Made by a program: the position numbers and the translations under genes. This document shows positions 36,152-44,899 of a stretch of 64,000 bases of DNA, piece after piece. Origin of the DNA: CAIXLI01 sp964587125 (GTDB lineage: Bacteria > Pseudomonadota > Alphaproteobacteria > UBA9219); NCBI GenBank assembly GCA_964587125.1, contig CAZPKC010000002.1, positions 62,001 through 126,000 on the forward strand, given 5' to 3'. Under the pieces are notes generated by a model that saw nothing but the letters and a program-made list of their open reading frames with translations, ran no database searches and was not told where the DNA came from. How positions within the stretch are numbered: the first letter of the stretch is position 1; each line of letters starts with the position of its first letter.

Positions 36152-37489
36152 ATGCCAATATCCGCGCTTGAAATTCTTACCGACCTTATAGATTTAGCCC
36201 ACAAAGCGGGAGCCGATGCCGCCGATGCTTTGCTCGTCGATGCGACCGATCTTTCGGTTTCCCTGCGCCTCGGCAAGATCGAAAATCTGGAGCGTTCGGA
36301 ATCCGGAGATCTGGGGTTGCGCGTATTTAGCGGGCGTCGGCAGGCGCTTGTTTCCTCGACCGATCGAAGCGCGAAAGCTTTGAATGAACTGGCTTGCCGT
36401 GCCGTCAAAATGGCGAAACTTGCGCCCGAAGACCCGTTTTGCGGCATTGCCGCACCGGAAGAAATCGCAGAAAACTATCCGGCGCTCGAAACGGCGGATA
36501 AAATTGAATTTTCCGCCGAACAGTTGATCGAAAAAGCGCGCGAAACCGAAGGTGCCGCGCTCGCGGTCGAAGGCGTAAAAAATTCCGACGGCGCAAGCGC
36601 GGGGTGGGGGTCGAGTTGCGTCACGATTGCCGCGAGCAACGGCTTTAAAGGCGAAAGCCGCCGCACGGGATACTCCCTCGGCGTAACGGTCCTTGCGGGA
36701 GACGGAACGGGGATGCAGCGCGATCACGAATATGCATCGCGCGTTTTTGCCGCCGATCTTCCGACGCCCGCGTGGATAGGCATGCAGGCCGGAATGCGCG
36801 CCGTGCGCCGCCTCAATCCGCGCAAGATGCCGACGGCGCACGTTCCCGTCGTTTTCGATCCCCGCATTTCCGGCGGATTGGCAAGCCTTATGGTCGGCGC
36901 GATATCGGGCGCGGCCATCGCGCGGGGCACAAGTTTCCTGAAGGACAAGCTCGGGCAAAAAATTTTCCCCGATTCCATAACGATTATCGACGATCCGCAT
37001 CGCGCAAGGGGCTTGCGTTCCCGTGCGTTCGATGCCGAAGGAATTTTGCCGCAGAAGCGCAAACTCGTCGACGCGGGCGTATTGACGACATGGCTTCTTG
37101 ATCTGCGTTCGGCGCGGCAGCTCAAGATGCGCAGCACGGGACACGCCGCAAGGTCGCCTGGGGGTACGCCCTCGCCTTCGCCCAGCAATGTTTATATGGA
37201 AGCGGGAAAAATTTCTCCCTCCGAACTGATGCGCGATATCGCGCAAGGGTTTTATGTAACCGAAACAATGGGCATGGGCGTCAACGGCGTCACGGGCGAT
37301 TACAGCCAGGCCGCCACAGGGTTCTGGATAGAAAACGGGCAGGTTTCTTTTCCCGTCAACGAAATGACGATCGCCGGAAATTTAAAAGATATGTTTTTAA
37401 ATACGTCCGCCGCCGACGATCTTCAGTTTCGTTACGGCATCGATGCGCCGACGTTGCGCATCGAAGGCATGACGGTTGCGGGGACATAA
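36152..37489 (+). CDS. pmbA: TldD/PmbA family metalloprotease-related protein
   Basis: The 445-residue protein fits PmbA (TldE): it lacks the HExxxH of TldD and carries LDLRSARQLKMRSTGHA, a glycine-rich ARSPGGTPSPSPSN stretch and GVNGVTGDYSQAATGFWIENG near the end. PmbA pairs with TldD to process peptides such as microcins and unfolded proteins. No tldD is in the window. It starts 6 bp after the lipoprotein gene and ends 1 bp before the glycosyltransferase gene. Confidence 0.93.
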   Translation: MPISALEILTDLIDLAHKAGADAADALLVDATDLSVSLRLGKIENLERSESGDLGLRVFSGRRQALVSSTDRSAKALNELACRAVKMAKLAPEDPFCGIAAPEEIAENYPALETADKIEFSAEQLIEKARETEGAALAVEGVKNSDGASAGWGSSCVTIAASNGFKGESRRTGYSLGVTVLAGDGTGMQRDHEYASRVFAADLPTPAWIGMQAGMRAVRRLNPRKMPTAHVPVVFDPRISGGLASLMVGAISGAAIARGTSFLKDKLGQKIFPDSITIIDDPHRARGLRSRAFDAEGILPQKRKLVDAGVLTTWLLDLRSARQLKMRSTGHAARSPGGTPSPSPSNVYMEAGKISPSELMRDIAQGFYVTETMGMGVNGVTGDYSQAATGFWIENGQVSFPVNEMTIAGNLKDMFLNTSAADDLQFRYGIDAPTLRIEGMTVAGT

Positions 37490-37490
37490 C

Positions 37491-38741
37491 ATGTCGATTT
37501 TGAGCGTCGCCATTCTTGTCGATTTGCTGCGAAACGCGGGCGCGGGGGGGCACGTCAAATACTGGGAACGCCTTGCCGAGGCATGTGCAAAAGAAAACGC
37601 GCCCATCGATCTGACGGTCTATTTTTTAGGCGATGGCGCGGACGAGGTTTTGTCGCCCCATGTGCGTTTTCGTTTTCTTCCCCCCGTTTTCAGCACGGCG
37701 CGGCTTAAATTTCTGCCCTATGTCCCCGCGCATACCGATCTCGCGCCGTTTCATCCCGAACTGGCGAAAAAATTGCCCGCGTACGACATTCTCCATACGA
37801 CGGGCGGCTTTTTCTCTTTTGCCCGCACGGCGGAACGCGTGAGCAGAGAATGCGGCATTCCTTTGGTTACGTCCTTTCATACCGATACGCTCGCCTATGC
37901 CGAATTGTTCACGCATCAAACGCTGCAAAGCCTTTTGGGAAAAAAAATTGGCAATGCCGTCGATGCCTTTTTTAAAATTTCTCTGCGCGAACGCCGCAGC
38001 AAGGAAAAACGGCTGAAAAAACATTTGCGCGCGTGCAAAGCCGTTCTGGCAATGCGTCCGGAAGATCGGGCGCTGGCTTTGGGCGAAGTCTCCCCGGAAA
38101 ACATCAAACCGATGCGTTTAGGCGTGGATAAAAACCTTTTTAAACCGCACCCCGATGCACGCGCCGAAATCGAAAGCGAGTGTAAAATTGCGCCGGGAAA
38201 ATTTCTCGCGCTTTTCGTCGGGCGCGTCGATGCTGGGAAAAATATCCCGCTTTTTCTGCAAGCTTGCGCCCAAGCTATGGAAAAAGGCGCGAACTTGCAC
38301 CTTATCGTCGTCGGAATCGGCCCGCTAAGCGATGAAGTTAAAACTGTGCTGGGGGACAACGCGACTCTGGCGGGTTGGGTGTCTCCCGAAAAATTGGCGC
38401 GGCTTTATGCTGCCGCCGATTGCCTTTCGATGGCGTCCGATATCGAAATCGGCGGACTTGTCGGAGTTGAGGCGCTGGCGTGCGGATGCCCCGTTTTGAC
38501 GTCGAGGTTAAACGGCATTGCGGCTTTATATGGCCCAACGCCTGCGGTAAAAGAAGTCGAGAGCGATGCAGTGGCATGGGCGGAAGCCTTAACCGAGTTG
38601 TCGCAAAACGAGATGCAGCAAAGGACAATGCGCGAGGCGGCATTGACTTTTCGGAACTCCAAACTCGCCGCGTGGAGCGATGTTTTGAAAGAAGATTTTC
38701 TGCCGGTTTGGCAAAACGTCGCGCGAAAGGAGCAAAAATAA
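37491..38741 (+). CDS. GT4-family glycosyltransferase
   Basis: The 416-residue protein has two Rossmann-like halves. The C-terminal half shows LALFVGRVDAGKNIPLFLQA, LHLIVVGIGPLSDEV and EIGGLVGVEALACGCPVL, the GT4 nucleotide-sugar binding pattern (E-x7-E variant). The N-terminal half has AILVDLLRNAGAGGHVKYWERLA in two parts and DILHTTGGF. Substrates are unknown. The stop overlaps the downstream PIG-L deacetylase start (TAATG), so a glycosylation-then-deacetylation pair is plausible, as seen for GlcNAc-containing glycolipids or thiols. That pairing is inference. Confidence 0.88.
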   Translation: MSILSVAILVDLLRNAGAGGHVKYWERLAEACAKENAPIDLTVYFLGDGADEVLSPHVRFRFLPPVFSTARLKFLPYVPAHTDLAPFHPELAKKLPAYDILHTTGGFFSFARTAERVSRECGIPLVTSFHTDTLAYAELFTHQTLQSLLGKKIGNAVDAFFKISLRERRSKEKRLKKHLRACKAVLAMRPEDRALALGEVSPENIKPMRLGVDKNLFKPHPDARAEIESECKIAPGKFLALFVGRVDAGKNIPLFLQACAQAMEKGANLHLIVVGIGPLSDEVKTVLGDNATLAGWVSPEKLARLYAAADCLSMASDIEIGGLVGVEALACGCPVLTSRLNGIAALYGPTPAVKEVESDAVAWAEALTELSQNEMQQRTMREAALTFRNSKLAAWSDVLKEDFLPVWQNVARKEQK

Positions 38742-39499
38742 TGTTCGGAAAACGCATCCTTATTCTCATAGCTCACCCCGACGACGAAGTCGTGGCCTCT
38801 TGCGCATCCATAGGCCGCGCGCGCGCGCAAGGCGCTACCGTTTCCGCTCTTTATCTTACGAACGGATGCCTCGCGCGCGAGACTTTGTGGCCGTGGCAGC
38901 GCAAGCGCTACGACCGCATTGTCGCCACGCGCCGCGCGGAGGCGGAAAGCGCGGCAACGGCGCTCGGCGTGCAGCCGGTCGGCTGGAGCGCCCGCCCCGC
39001 GCGCGCCCTGTGGCGCGAACTGCCGCAAGTGTTTGAGGAGGTTCAAGCTGCGCTCGCGCAATACCGCCCGGATCAAGTATGGGTTCCGGCGTATGAAGGG
39101 GGAAACCCCGATCATGACGCGTTAAACGCGGTCGGATTTAAGCTTAAACCTCGGCTCAGCGTTCTGGAATTCGCCGAATATAATTTCTTCGGCGGCAAGA
39201 TGCGGTCGCAGCTCTTTATTTCTTCGGACGAAACCGCGCGCGTCATTTCCCTGACGCCGTCCGAACGCGCCGCCAAGCAGAACGCGTTGAAAATCTACGC
39301 GTCGGAAGCAGGCAATCTTTCCTTTATCGGCGTCGAGCAGGAAAGTTATCGCCCGCTCTCCGTTTACAACTATGAACAATCGCCGCATCAGGGAAAATTG
39401 GGATATGCGCGGTTCAGTTGGGTTCCTTTCCGTCATCCGCGCGTCGATTTTACCCCTCCGGCCGAAATATCGACGGCGATCATGAATTTTCTTTCGTAG
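38741..39499 (+). CDS. PIG-L family deacetylase
   Basis: The 252-residue protein starts MFGKRILILIAHPDDEVV, with the PIG-L zinc motif AHPDDE (residues 11-16) and the downstream ligand in GGNPDHDALN. PIG-L (LmbE-like) enzymes remove acetyl from GlcNAc groups on glycolipids or small metabolites. I chose ATG 38741, which overlaps the glycosyltransferase stop; longer readings run into that gene. Function together with the upstream GT4 enzyme is inference from coupling. Confidence 0.9.
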   Translation: MFGKRILILIAHPDDEVVASCASIGRARAQGATVSALYLTNGCLARETLWPWQRKRYDRIVATRRAEAESAATALGVQPVGWSARPARALWRELPQVFEEVQAALAQYRPDQVWVPAYEGGNPDHDALNAVGFKLKPRLSVLEFAEYNFFGGKMRSQLFISSDETARVISLTPSERAAKQNALKIYASEAGNLSFIGVEQESYRPLSVYNYEQSPHQGKLGYARFSWVPFRHPRVDFTPPAEISTAIMNFLS

Positions 39500-39538
39500 C
39501 CATTTCTCATTTCCGGCAAAAAGGACTAACATCGGCGC

Positions 39539-40264
39539 ATGTCAATCCTTCCGCCCAATCTTGCCTCGGACCTTCAATTTTATTTGTCGGGGCCGTTGCC
39601 ATGTCCCTATCTGCCGGAGCAAGTCGAGCGAAAACTGTTTACGCGCATTCAAAACAACGGGTCCAATTCCGACGCGTCAATCAACGGCGCTTTATGCCGC
39701 GCCGGTTTTCGGCGCAGCCAGGATATTATCTACCGCCCGGCCTGCAACGCCTGCAACGCGTGCATCCCCGTGCGCGTTCCCGTGAAGGCCTTTCTTCCCT
39801 CCCGATCTCTTAAACGCGTCGCGGCGCGCAACCGCGATTTGCGCAAAGAGGACGCGCCGCTTCAATCGAGCGCCGAACTTTTCGGCCTTTTTTGCGCCTA
39901 TCAAAAAGCGCGCCACGGCGATAGCGATATGGCGCATATGACCGAAGCCGATTTTTCGGCGATGCTGAAAGAAGGGCGGGCCGATACGCACCTCTTTTGT
40001 CTGCGCGACGGGAAAGGTGCTTTGAAGGGGTGCATGATCGCCGATGCCGTCGGCGACGGATTTTCTGCCGTGTACAGTTTCTTTACTCCCGCCGAACCCC
40101 GCCGTAGTCTTGGAACGACATTGATTCTGTCGCTGATCGACGAGGCGCTGGACCGTCACAAGCCGTTCGTGTATTTGGGATATTGGATCGCCAAAACGCG
40201 AAAAATGGCGTATAAATCGCGTTTCCAGCCATTACAATTTCTCGGCCCCAACGGATGGAACTGA
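39539..40264 (+). CDS. bpt: Leucyl-tRNA-protein transferase (Bpt/ATE family)
   Basis: The 241-residue protein has the N-terminal Cys cluster and family motifs: GPLPCPYLPEQVERKLFT, GFRRSQDIIYRPAC then NACNACIPVRVPV, and SLGTTLILSLID, YLGYWI near the end. Bpt transfers Leu from tRNA to acidic N-terminal residues (Asp/Glu), feeding the N-degron pathway. A ClpS/ClpA system is not in the window. The length matches the family. A small membrane-protein gene follows after 19 bp. Confidence 0.95.
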   Translation: MSILPPNLASDLQFYLSGPLPCPYLPEQVERKLFTRIQNNGSNSDASINGALCRAGFRRSQDIIYRPACNACNACIPVRVPVKAFLPSRSLKRVAARNRDLRKEDAPLQSSAELFGLFCAYQKARHGDSDMAHMTEADFSAMLKEGRADTHLFCLRDGKGALKGCMIADAVGDGFSAVYSFFTPAEPRRSLGTTLILSLIDEALDRHKPFVYLGYWIAKTRKMAYKSRFQPLQFLGPNGWN

Positions 40265-40283
40265 AAAACAAGAAGAGGACGCC

Positions 40284-40529
40284 ATGCATACGCTTTCTCT
40301 GGTAACGTGGATGACCCTTTGGGGCTTGTCGCTCCTTTTCGTCGGCGGTTTTGTGTTGTGGGTTTATGGCGCGGAAAAGCCCCAGTTCGTTTTAGATGGT
40401 TTCGAGCAAGAAAACGAAAGCCCGCGCGGCCTTCATGCGGAAATGGCGCGGTGGTTTCTTCTCTACGGAGCCGCGGCTGCTTTTGCCGGAGCGGGCTTGC
40501 TTTTGACCGCCGTCGTGATGATCCTCTGA
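40284..40529 (+). CDS. Small two-helix membrane protein, unknown
   Basis: The 81-residue protein has two hydrophobic helices (about residues 8-28 and 58-80) with a polar 30-residue loop between them containing GAEKPQFVLDGFEQENE. ATG 40284 has AAGAGGAC upstream, a good ribosome-binding site, and base composition matches neighbours, so I consider it real. I do not recognise a family. It may be coexpressed with bpt. Confidence 0.65.
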   Translation: MHTLSLVTWMTLWGLSLLFVGGFVLWVYGAEKPQFVLDGFEQENESPRGLHAEMARWFLLYGAAAAFAGAGLLLTAVVMIL

Positions 40530-40531
40530 AA

Positions 40532-40555
40532 CAATGAAGCAAGCTTGCTTCATTG
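40532..40555. terminator. Perfect 24-bp palindrome between convergent genes
   Basis: CAATGAAGCAAG and its exact reverse complement CTTGCTTCATTG abut, forming a hairpin just after the small membrane-protein stop and before the trmB stop. It lacks a clean T run on either side. A bidirectional terminator is the simplest reading because the flanking genes converge here. Confidence 0.55.
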
Positions 40556-40568
40556 GAAATATATCCAA

Positions 40569-41270
40569 TTACTTCCGCCTATAATCCATGAAAAACGGCG
40601 GGCGTCCCGCCGTGACGGCTTTTTTCTGGTAGCGCGTGGGAACCCAATCGTCCGGAGGGGCGGCGTGCGCGTAAACGCAGGTAAAATCCGAATGAATCGA
40701 CAAACATTCTCGCATCCACTCGATCAGGGACGGATGATCGGAAGCAAGCCGCAAAACGGCGCCGGGTTTTAACACGCGCGCCAACCGGTCGAGGTTCTGG
40801 GGCCCGATGAAACGCCGTTCCGCATGCCTCTTTTTGGGCCACGGATCGGCGAAGAGAAGAAAGAACCTGTCGATCGAGGCATCCGTCAACGCATCGAGCA
40901 TGATCCGCCCGTCGTTATTAAATATGCGGATATTTTCAATCTTCTCTCGGTCGATATGGCCGAGCAATCCGGCAACCCCGTTGACGAAAGCCTCGCACCC
41001 GATGAACCGGACGTCGGGATGCCTTTTGGCTTGCGCCGCCAAATGTTCTCCGCCGCCGAACCCAACCTCCATCCACACGGGAGCCCGTGAGGGCGCGGCA
41101 TCCGCGCCGCCATCCGAAAAAAGTTCGTGCGGAGAAGCGTGAACGCCTTCCTTCAAAGTAATGAGAAGCTTCGGCAACAATTCCTGCATCAGCGTTTTTT
41201 TACGCGTATGCAAAGGCCGACCCTTGCGGCGGCCATAGAGGCGTAAAGGAGGATGCTTCGCTGTTTCCAT
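40569..41270 (-). CDS. trmB: tRNA (guanine-N7)-methyltransferase
   Basis: The 233-residue SAM-dependent enzyme makes m7G46 in tRNA. Motifs are WMEVGFGGGEHLAAQA (SAM loop), FIGCEAFVNGV, and LLFADPWPKKRHAERRFI with the DPWPK catalytic motif. I chose ATG 41270 (METAKHPPL) because upstream residues overlap the hppA terminator and are not conserved in the family. It runs in the same direction as hppA but is separated from it by a terminator. Confidence 0.95.
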   Translation of the reverse strand: METAKHPPLRLYGRRKGRPLHTRKKTLMQELLPKLLITLKEGVHASPHELFSDGGADAAPSRAPVWMEVGFGGGEHLAAQAKRHPDVRFIGCEAFVNGVAGLLGHIDREKIENIRIFNNDGRIMLDALTDASIDRFFLLFADPWPKKRHAERRFIGPQNLDRLARVLKPGAVLRLASDHPSLIEWMRECLSIHSDFTCVYAHAAPPDDWVPTRYQKKAVTAGRPPFFMDYRRK

Positions 41271-41303
41271 TATTTCGTTATACCCCGATTTGCCGTTAAA
41301 ACA

Positions 41304-41334
41304 AAAACCCCGCCTTTTGAGGGGCGGGGTTTTA
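41304..41334 (-). terminator. Intrinsic terminator of hppA
   Basis: Read on the minus strand: AAAACCCCGCC, an 8-nt loop, GGCGGGGTTTT and further T residues. The stem is 11 bp and the T tract reaches into TTTTTGTTTT. It lies 24 bp past the hppA stop. Confidence 0.9.
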
Positions 41335-41357
41335 AAATCCAATCTTTCTTGAAGGGC

Positions 41358-43457
41358 TTATGCCGCCGCAAGAATCGCAAGCAACAAAATCGCCACGATA
41401 TTGATGATCTTGATCATCGGGTTCACGGCGGGACCCGCAGTATCCTTGTACGGATCGCCAACGGTGTCTCCCGTAACGGCGGCTTTATGCGCATCAGAGC
41501 CCTTACCGCCATAGTTGCCGCTTTCGATGTACTTCTTGGCGTTGTCCCATGCGCCGCCGCCCGAAGTCATCGAAATGGCGACAAAAAGACCCGTCACGAT
41601 CGTGCCCAGAAGCATCGCGCCCAAAGCGGTGAAGGCCTGAGCCTGTCCCGCCACGATGCGCACGACGAAATACAAAACGATGGGAGCCGCAACCGGCAGA
41701 AGGGATGGCACGATCATTTCGCGGATAGCGGCCTTGGTCAGCATATCGACAGCCACGCCGTATTGGGGCTTGGCTTTGCCTTCCATAATGCCCTTGATCT
41801 CGCGGAACTGGCGGCGCACTTCCTGCACCACGGCGCCCGCCGCGCGGCCCACGGCGGTCATCGCCAAAGCGCCGAACAGATAAGGCAGCAATCCGCCGAT
41901 AAACAGGCCCACGACCACAAACGGATTCTGCAAATCGAACTTCACGTCAACCGTCGGGAAATAATAGTGCAAATCCTGAATATAGGCCGCGAACAACACC
42001 AAAGCCGCGAGGCCGGCCGAAGCGATCGCATAGCCCTTTGTCACGGCTTTCGTCGTGTTGCCGACGGCGTCGAGCGCATCGGTCGTCACGCGGATTTCCT
42101 TGTCCATATTGGACATTTCCGCAATGCCGCCCGCGTTATCGGTCACGGGGCCGTAAGCGTCGAGCGCCACGATCATCCCCGCCAAAGCCAACATCGTCGT
42201 CGCCGCCAGGGCGATGCCGAACAGGCCCGCGCAGGAGTAGGCGATGACGATGCCCACGCAGATCACGACGACAGGCAAAGCCGTCGATTCCATCGACACG
42301 GCCAAACCTTGAATGACGTTAGTTCCGTGGCCGTTGGCCGAAGCCGCCGCGATGCTCTTGACCGGGCGATACGCGGTCGAGGTGTAGTACTCGGTAATCA
42401 TGACCATCAGCGCCGTCACGCCAAGCCCCGTCAGGGCGCAATAGATTATCTGCATGCCCGAAATCATCGTGTTGTCGATCTTTAAGACCGAGCTGTTCAC
42501 GCCGATCAGGAAGTGAACGATGCAGACGATAAACACCGCCGAAAGGGCGCCGGTGACGATCAACCCCTTATATAAAGCGCCCATGATATTCTTGTTGGCG
42601 CCAAGACGAACGAAGAAGGTGCCGATAATCGACGCCACGATGCACACGCCGCCGATCAGAAGCGGCAGGATCATCATGGCCGGACGCGGCGCGCCGCTGA
42701 AGAAGGTGGACGCCAAAAGCATCGTCGCCACCATTGTGACGGCGTAGGTTTCGAACAAATCGGCCGCCATGCCGGCGCAATCGCCGACGTTATCGCCGAC
42801 ATTGTCGGCAATCACGGCCGGGTTGCGGGGATCGTCTTCCGGGATTCCGGCTTCGACTTTGCCCACGAGATCGGCGCCGACATCGGCTCCCTTGGTGAAA
42901 ATACCGCCGCCAAGGCGCGCGAAGATCGAGATCAACGATGCGCCGAAGCTCAAAGCCACAAGGGCTTCGATAATCGGACGCAATGAAGCATTACCGTCCG
43001 CGTCTTTCCAATGCAGCAATATGAAATAATAGCCGCCGACGCCTAAAAGCCCGAGCCCAACCACGAGCAAACCCGTAATCGCGCCCGATCTGAAAGCGAT
43101 GTCCAGTGCTTGCTTCATGCCGTTCGAAGCGGCCGCTGCCGTGCGCACGTTGGCGCGCACCGAAACATTCATGCCGATGTAACCTGCCGCGCCCGAAAGA
43201 ACGGCGCCGATAATGAAGCCCAGCGCGACATGAATGCCCAGAAAAGAGCCTAGGATAATGCAAATTACGACGCCCACGATGGCGACCGTCATGTATTGGC
43301 GGTTCAGATACGCTTCTGCGCCCTCCTGAATAGCGGCTGCAATTTCTTGCATCCGGGCGGTGCCGGCGGGAGCCGATAAAACATAACGCGCAGTCAAAAA
43401 CCCATAAATCAGGGCAAGAATGCCGCAGCCAAAAATAAGCAAAAACGCGTTACTCAT
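41358..43457 (-). CDS. hppA: K+-independent proton-translocating pyrophosphatase
   Basis: The 699-residue protein has about 16 transmembrane helices and pumps protons using pyrophosphate hydrolysis. The substrate motifs are GGGIFTKGADVGADLVGKVE (in the family DVGADLVGK form) and DNVGDNVGDCAGMAADLFE, DNAGGIAEM, and the late GDTVGDPYKDTAGPAVNP. In the GNTTKAVTKG segment (about residue 465) the Lys after GNTT marks the K+-independent H+-pumping subfamily; K+-dependent forms have Ala there. It is monocistronic with a terminator at 41304-41334. Confidence 0.97.
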   Translation of the reverse strand: MSNAFLLIFGCGILALIYGFLTARYVLSAPAGTARMQEIAAAIQEGAEAYLNRQYMTVAIVGVVICIILGSFLGIHVALGFIIGAVLSGAAGYIGMNVSVRANVRTAAAASNGMKQALDIAFRSGAITGLLVVGLGLLGVGGYYFILLHWKDADGNASLRPIIEALVALSFGASLISIFARLGGGIFTKGADVGADLVGKVEAGIPEDDPRNPAVIADNVGDNVGDCAGMAADLFETYAVTMVATMLLASTFFSGAPRPAMMILPLLIGGVCIVASIIGTFFVRLGANKNIMGALYKGLIVTGALSAVFIVCIVHFLIGVNSSVLKIDNTMISGMQIIYCALTGLGVTALMVMITEYYTSTAYRPVKSIAAASANGHGTNVIQGLAVSMESTALPVVVICVGIVIAYSCAGLFGIALAATTMLALAGMIVALDAYGPVTDNAGGIAEMSNMDKEIRVTTDALDAVGNTTKAVTKGYAIASAGLAALVLFAAYIQDLHYYFPTVDVKFDLQNPFVVVGLFIGGLLPYLFGALAMTAVGRAAGAVVQEVRRQFREIKGIMEGKAKPQYGVAVDMLTKAAIREMIVPSLLPVAAPIVLYFVVRIVAGQAQAFTALGAMLLGTIVTGLFVAISMTSGGGAWDNAKKYIESGNYGGKGSDAHKAAVTGDTVGDPYKDTAGPAVNPMIKIINIVAILLLAILAAA

Positions 43458-43685
43458 CGTCTGTCCTCGTAGGTTTGGTTAAAAGGAAGCTCTTTGCCGG
43501 AAAACGGCGGAAACTGGCGCGCAGAATGCCCGAAGGCGCACCAGAAGGCAAGAGCAGGATTTTAAGCGTAATTATTGACTTTTTCTCGCCGGTTAACAGG
43601 CCATTTTGCCTATGAAAGTAATTCCACGATTGCAAAAATACCAATAGTCATGCATATTTATAACCATATAACGCGGAGATTTATT

Positions 43686-44285
43686 ATGAAGAACGAAGAA
43701 TTATTAAATCCGGAAGTTTACGCCGGAATGGAAATTAAAGAGTGGAAAGAAATTGACGGTGAATGGAAGAAAGTCCCTTTTCCCATTAGAGCCGAAAGGG
43801 AAGTTGCATTGATCGGCAGGGAAGATTCCACCATAGGCCTGATATGGTCCGCCAATATACCGGACCCGGCAAAGGGCATGATGTTGAATTTTTTCATTGC
43901 CGAGAATTACAAAAAAGCGCCGGATGCTTCGTTCGAACAAGGCATGAAAAGGCTGACAGGCAAACTTTCCGACGCCAAAAAGGAAGGAACACTGTTGGCC
44001 GAAGGGACAACAGGCCTGATGTATGAGGCCAATCTGGTCAATATAAACGCCAGCCTGCTTGAAAGGCCCGTCAGATTTTTCCGGGTTAAAGTCGAACTTG
44101 AATCCGGCAAAGAAGAAAAAGACACGATGAAAATTTTTGGCCAAAATTTGTTAAATGCCGGAGTCGTTACGCAAGCGCAAATCGATGCCTCCGGGCATTT
44201 TGCCCTTCCGGTGGCGAAGCGGGGAGTTGAGGCGTTCGTCAATTCGATTAAGCAAATGGCTTTCGGAAGAAAGTTGAAGTCTTAG
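43686..44285 (+). CDS. Hypothetical cytoplasmic protein
   Basis: The 199-residue protein has no signal peptide or membrane helix. It is highly charged (for example MEIKEWKEIDGEWKKVPFPI) with a helical C-terminal part ending FVNSIKQMAFGRKLKS. ATG 43686 has GCGGAG upstream at good spacing. Codon use seems somewhat more AT-rich than the flanking housekeeping genes. I do not recognise a family. It sits alone between divergent hppA and the LdtR-like regulator. Confidence 0.6.
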   Translation: MKNEELLNPEVYAGMEIKEWKEIDGEWKKVPFPIRAEREVALIGREDSTIGLIWSANIPDPAKGMMLNFFIAENYKKAPDASFEQGMKRLTGKLSDAKKEGTLLAEGTTGLMYEANLVNINASLLERPVRFFRVKVELESGKEEKDTMKIFGQNLLNAGVVTQAQIDASGHFALPVAKRGVEAFVNSIKQMAFGRKLKS

Positions 44286-44332
44286 ATCTCGCGCTCATAA
44301 ATAGCCCGGATTCTGCCGCCAAAGGCGGATGC

Positions 44333-44360
44333 GTATTGATTTTTAACGTAAAATCAATAC
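44333..44360. promoter_or_regulatory. Operator-like inverted repeat upstream of the MarR/LdtR-like gene
   Basis: Two perfect 11-bp arms, GTATTGATTTT and AAAATCAATAC, are separated by TAACGT. The 28-bp AT-rich palindrome sits 84 bp before the GTG start of the regulator gene and has the size and symmetry of a MarR-dimer operator. Autoregulation is inference. Confidence 0.6.
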
Positions 44361-44443
44361 AAATAGACGAATAAATGGCTTTTGTTTCGCGCCTATGCGA
44401 CAATCGCCCATTATTCATTATTCTTCCGCCAAAGGGGGAACTC

Positions 44444-44899
44444 GTGCGCCACGCTTACTATGAAGCCGTTCTCTTGATCGAACGCGTTCACCGGCACTTT
44501 CTCGAAGTCATCAAAACCGACCTTGATCGCGCGGGCATTCAAGACATCAATAACGTTCAAGCGCTGATCCTTTACAATATCGGCACCGATGAGATGACGG
44601 TCGGCGAATTAACGGCGCGCGGATATTATCTCGGCTCGAACGTTTCCTATAACGTCAAGAAAATGGTCGAGAATCAATATCTTGTTCAAGAGCGTTCGCC
44701 GCATGACCGCCGTTCGGTGCGCATTAAATTGTCGCCGAAGGGGCTGACGTTGCACAAAAACGTATCCGAAAGCCTCGAGCGCCAATCGGCGGCCTTGGGC
44801 AACGCTAAAATCACGCCCGAAGAACTGACTCAAGCGGGCGATGTTTTGCGCAAACTCGAGCGCTTCTGGACGGGAATGATCAATTATGCCGGGGGCTAG
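44444..44899 (+). CDS. ldtR: MarR-family regulator, LdtR-like
   Basis: The 151-residue winged-helix protein closely follows the LdtR layout: YYEAVLLIERVHRHFLEVIK at the N-terminal helix, INNVQALILYNIG, TARGYYLGSNVSYNVKKMVE in the recognition helix and SPHDRRSVRIKLSPKG in the wing. LdtR of alphaproteobacteria controls L,D-transpeptidase and stress genes in response to small ligands. I chose GTG 44444 because GGGGGAA lies just upstream; an ATG at 44375 would add 23 residues not typical of the family. It overlaps recF by 14 bp. No L,D-transpeptidase gene is in the window. Confidence 0.85.
   Translation: MRHAYYEAVLLIERVHRHFLEVIKTDLDRAGIQDINNVQALILYNIGTDEMTVGELTARGYYLGSNVSYNVKKMVENQYLVQERSPHDRRSVRIKLSPKGLTLHKNVSESLERQSAALGNAKITPEELTQAGDVLRKLERFWTGMINYAGG

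Noticed and set aside
41253..42485. 410-residue frame antisense to hppA
   Set aside because: Shadow of hppA, His/Arg-rich low-complexity, no start signal, and it runs through the hppA terminator.
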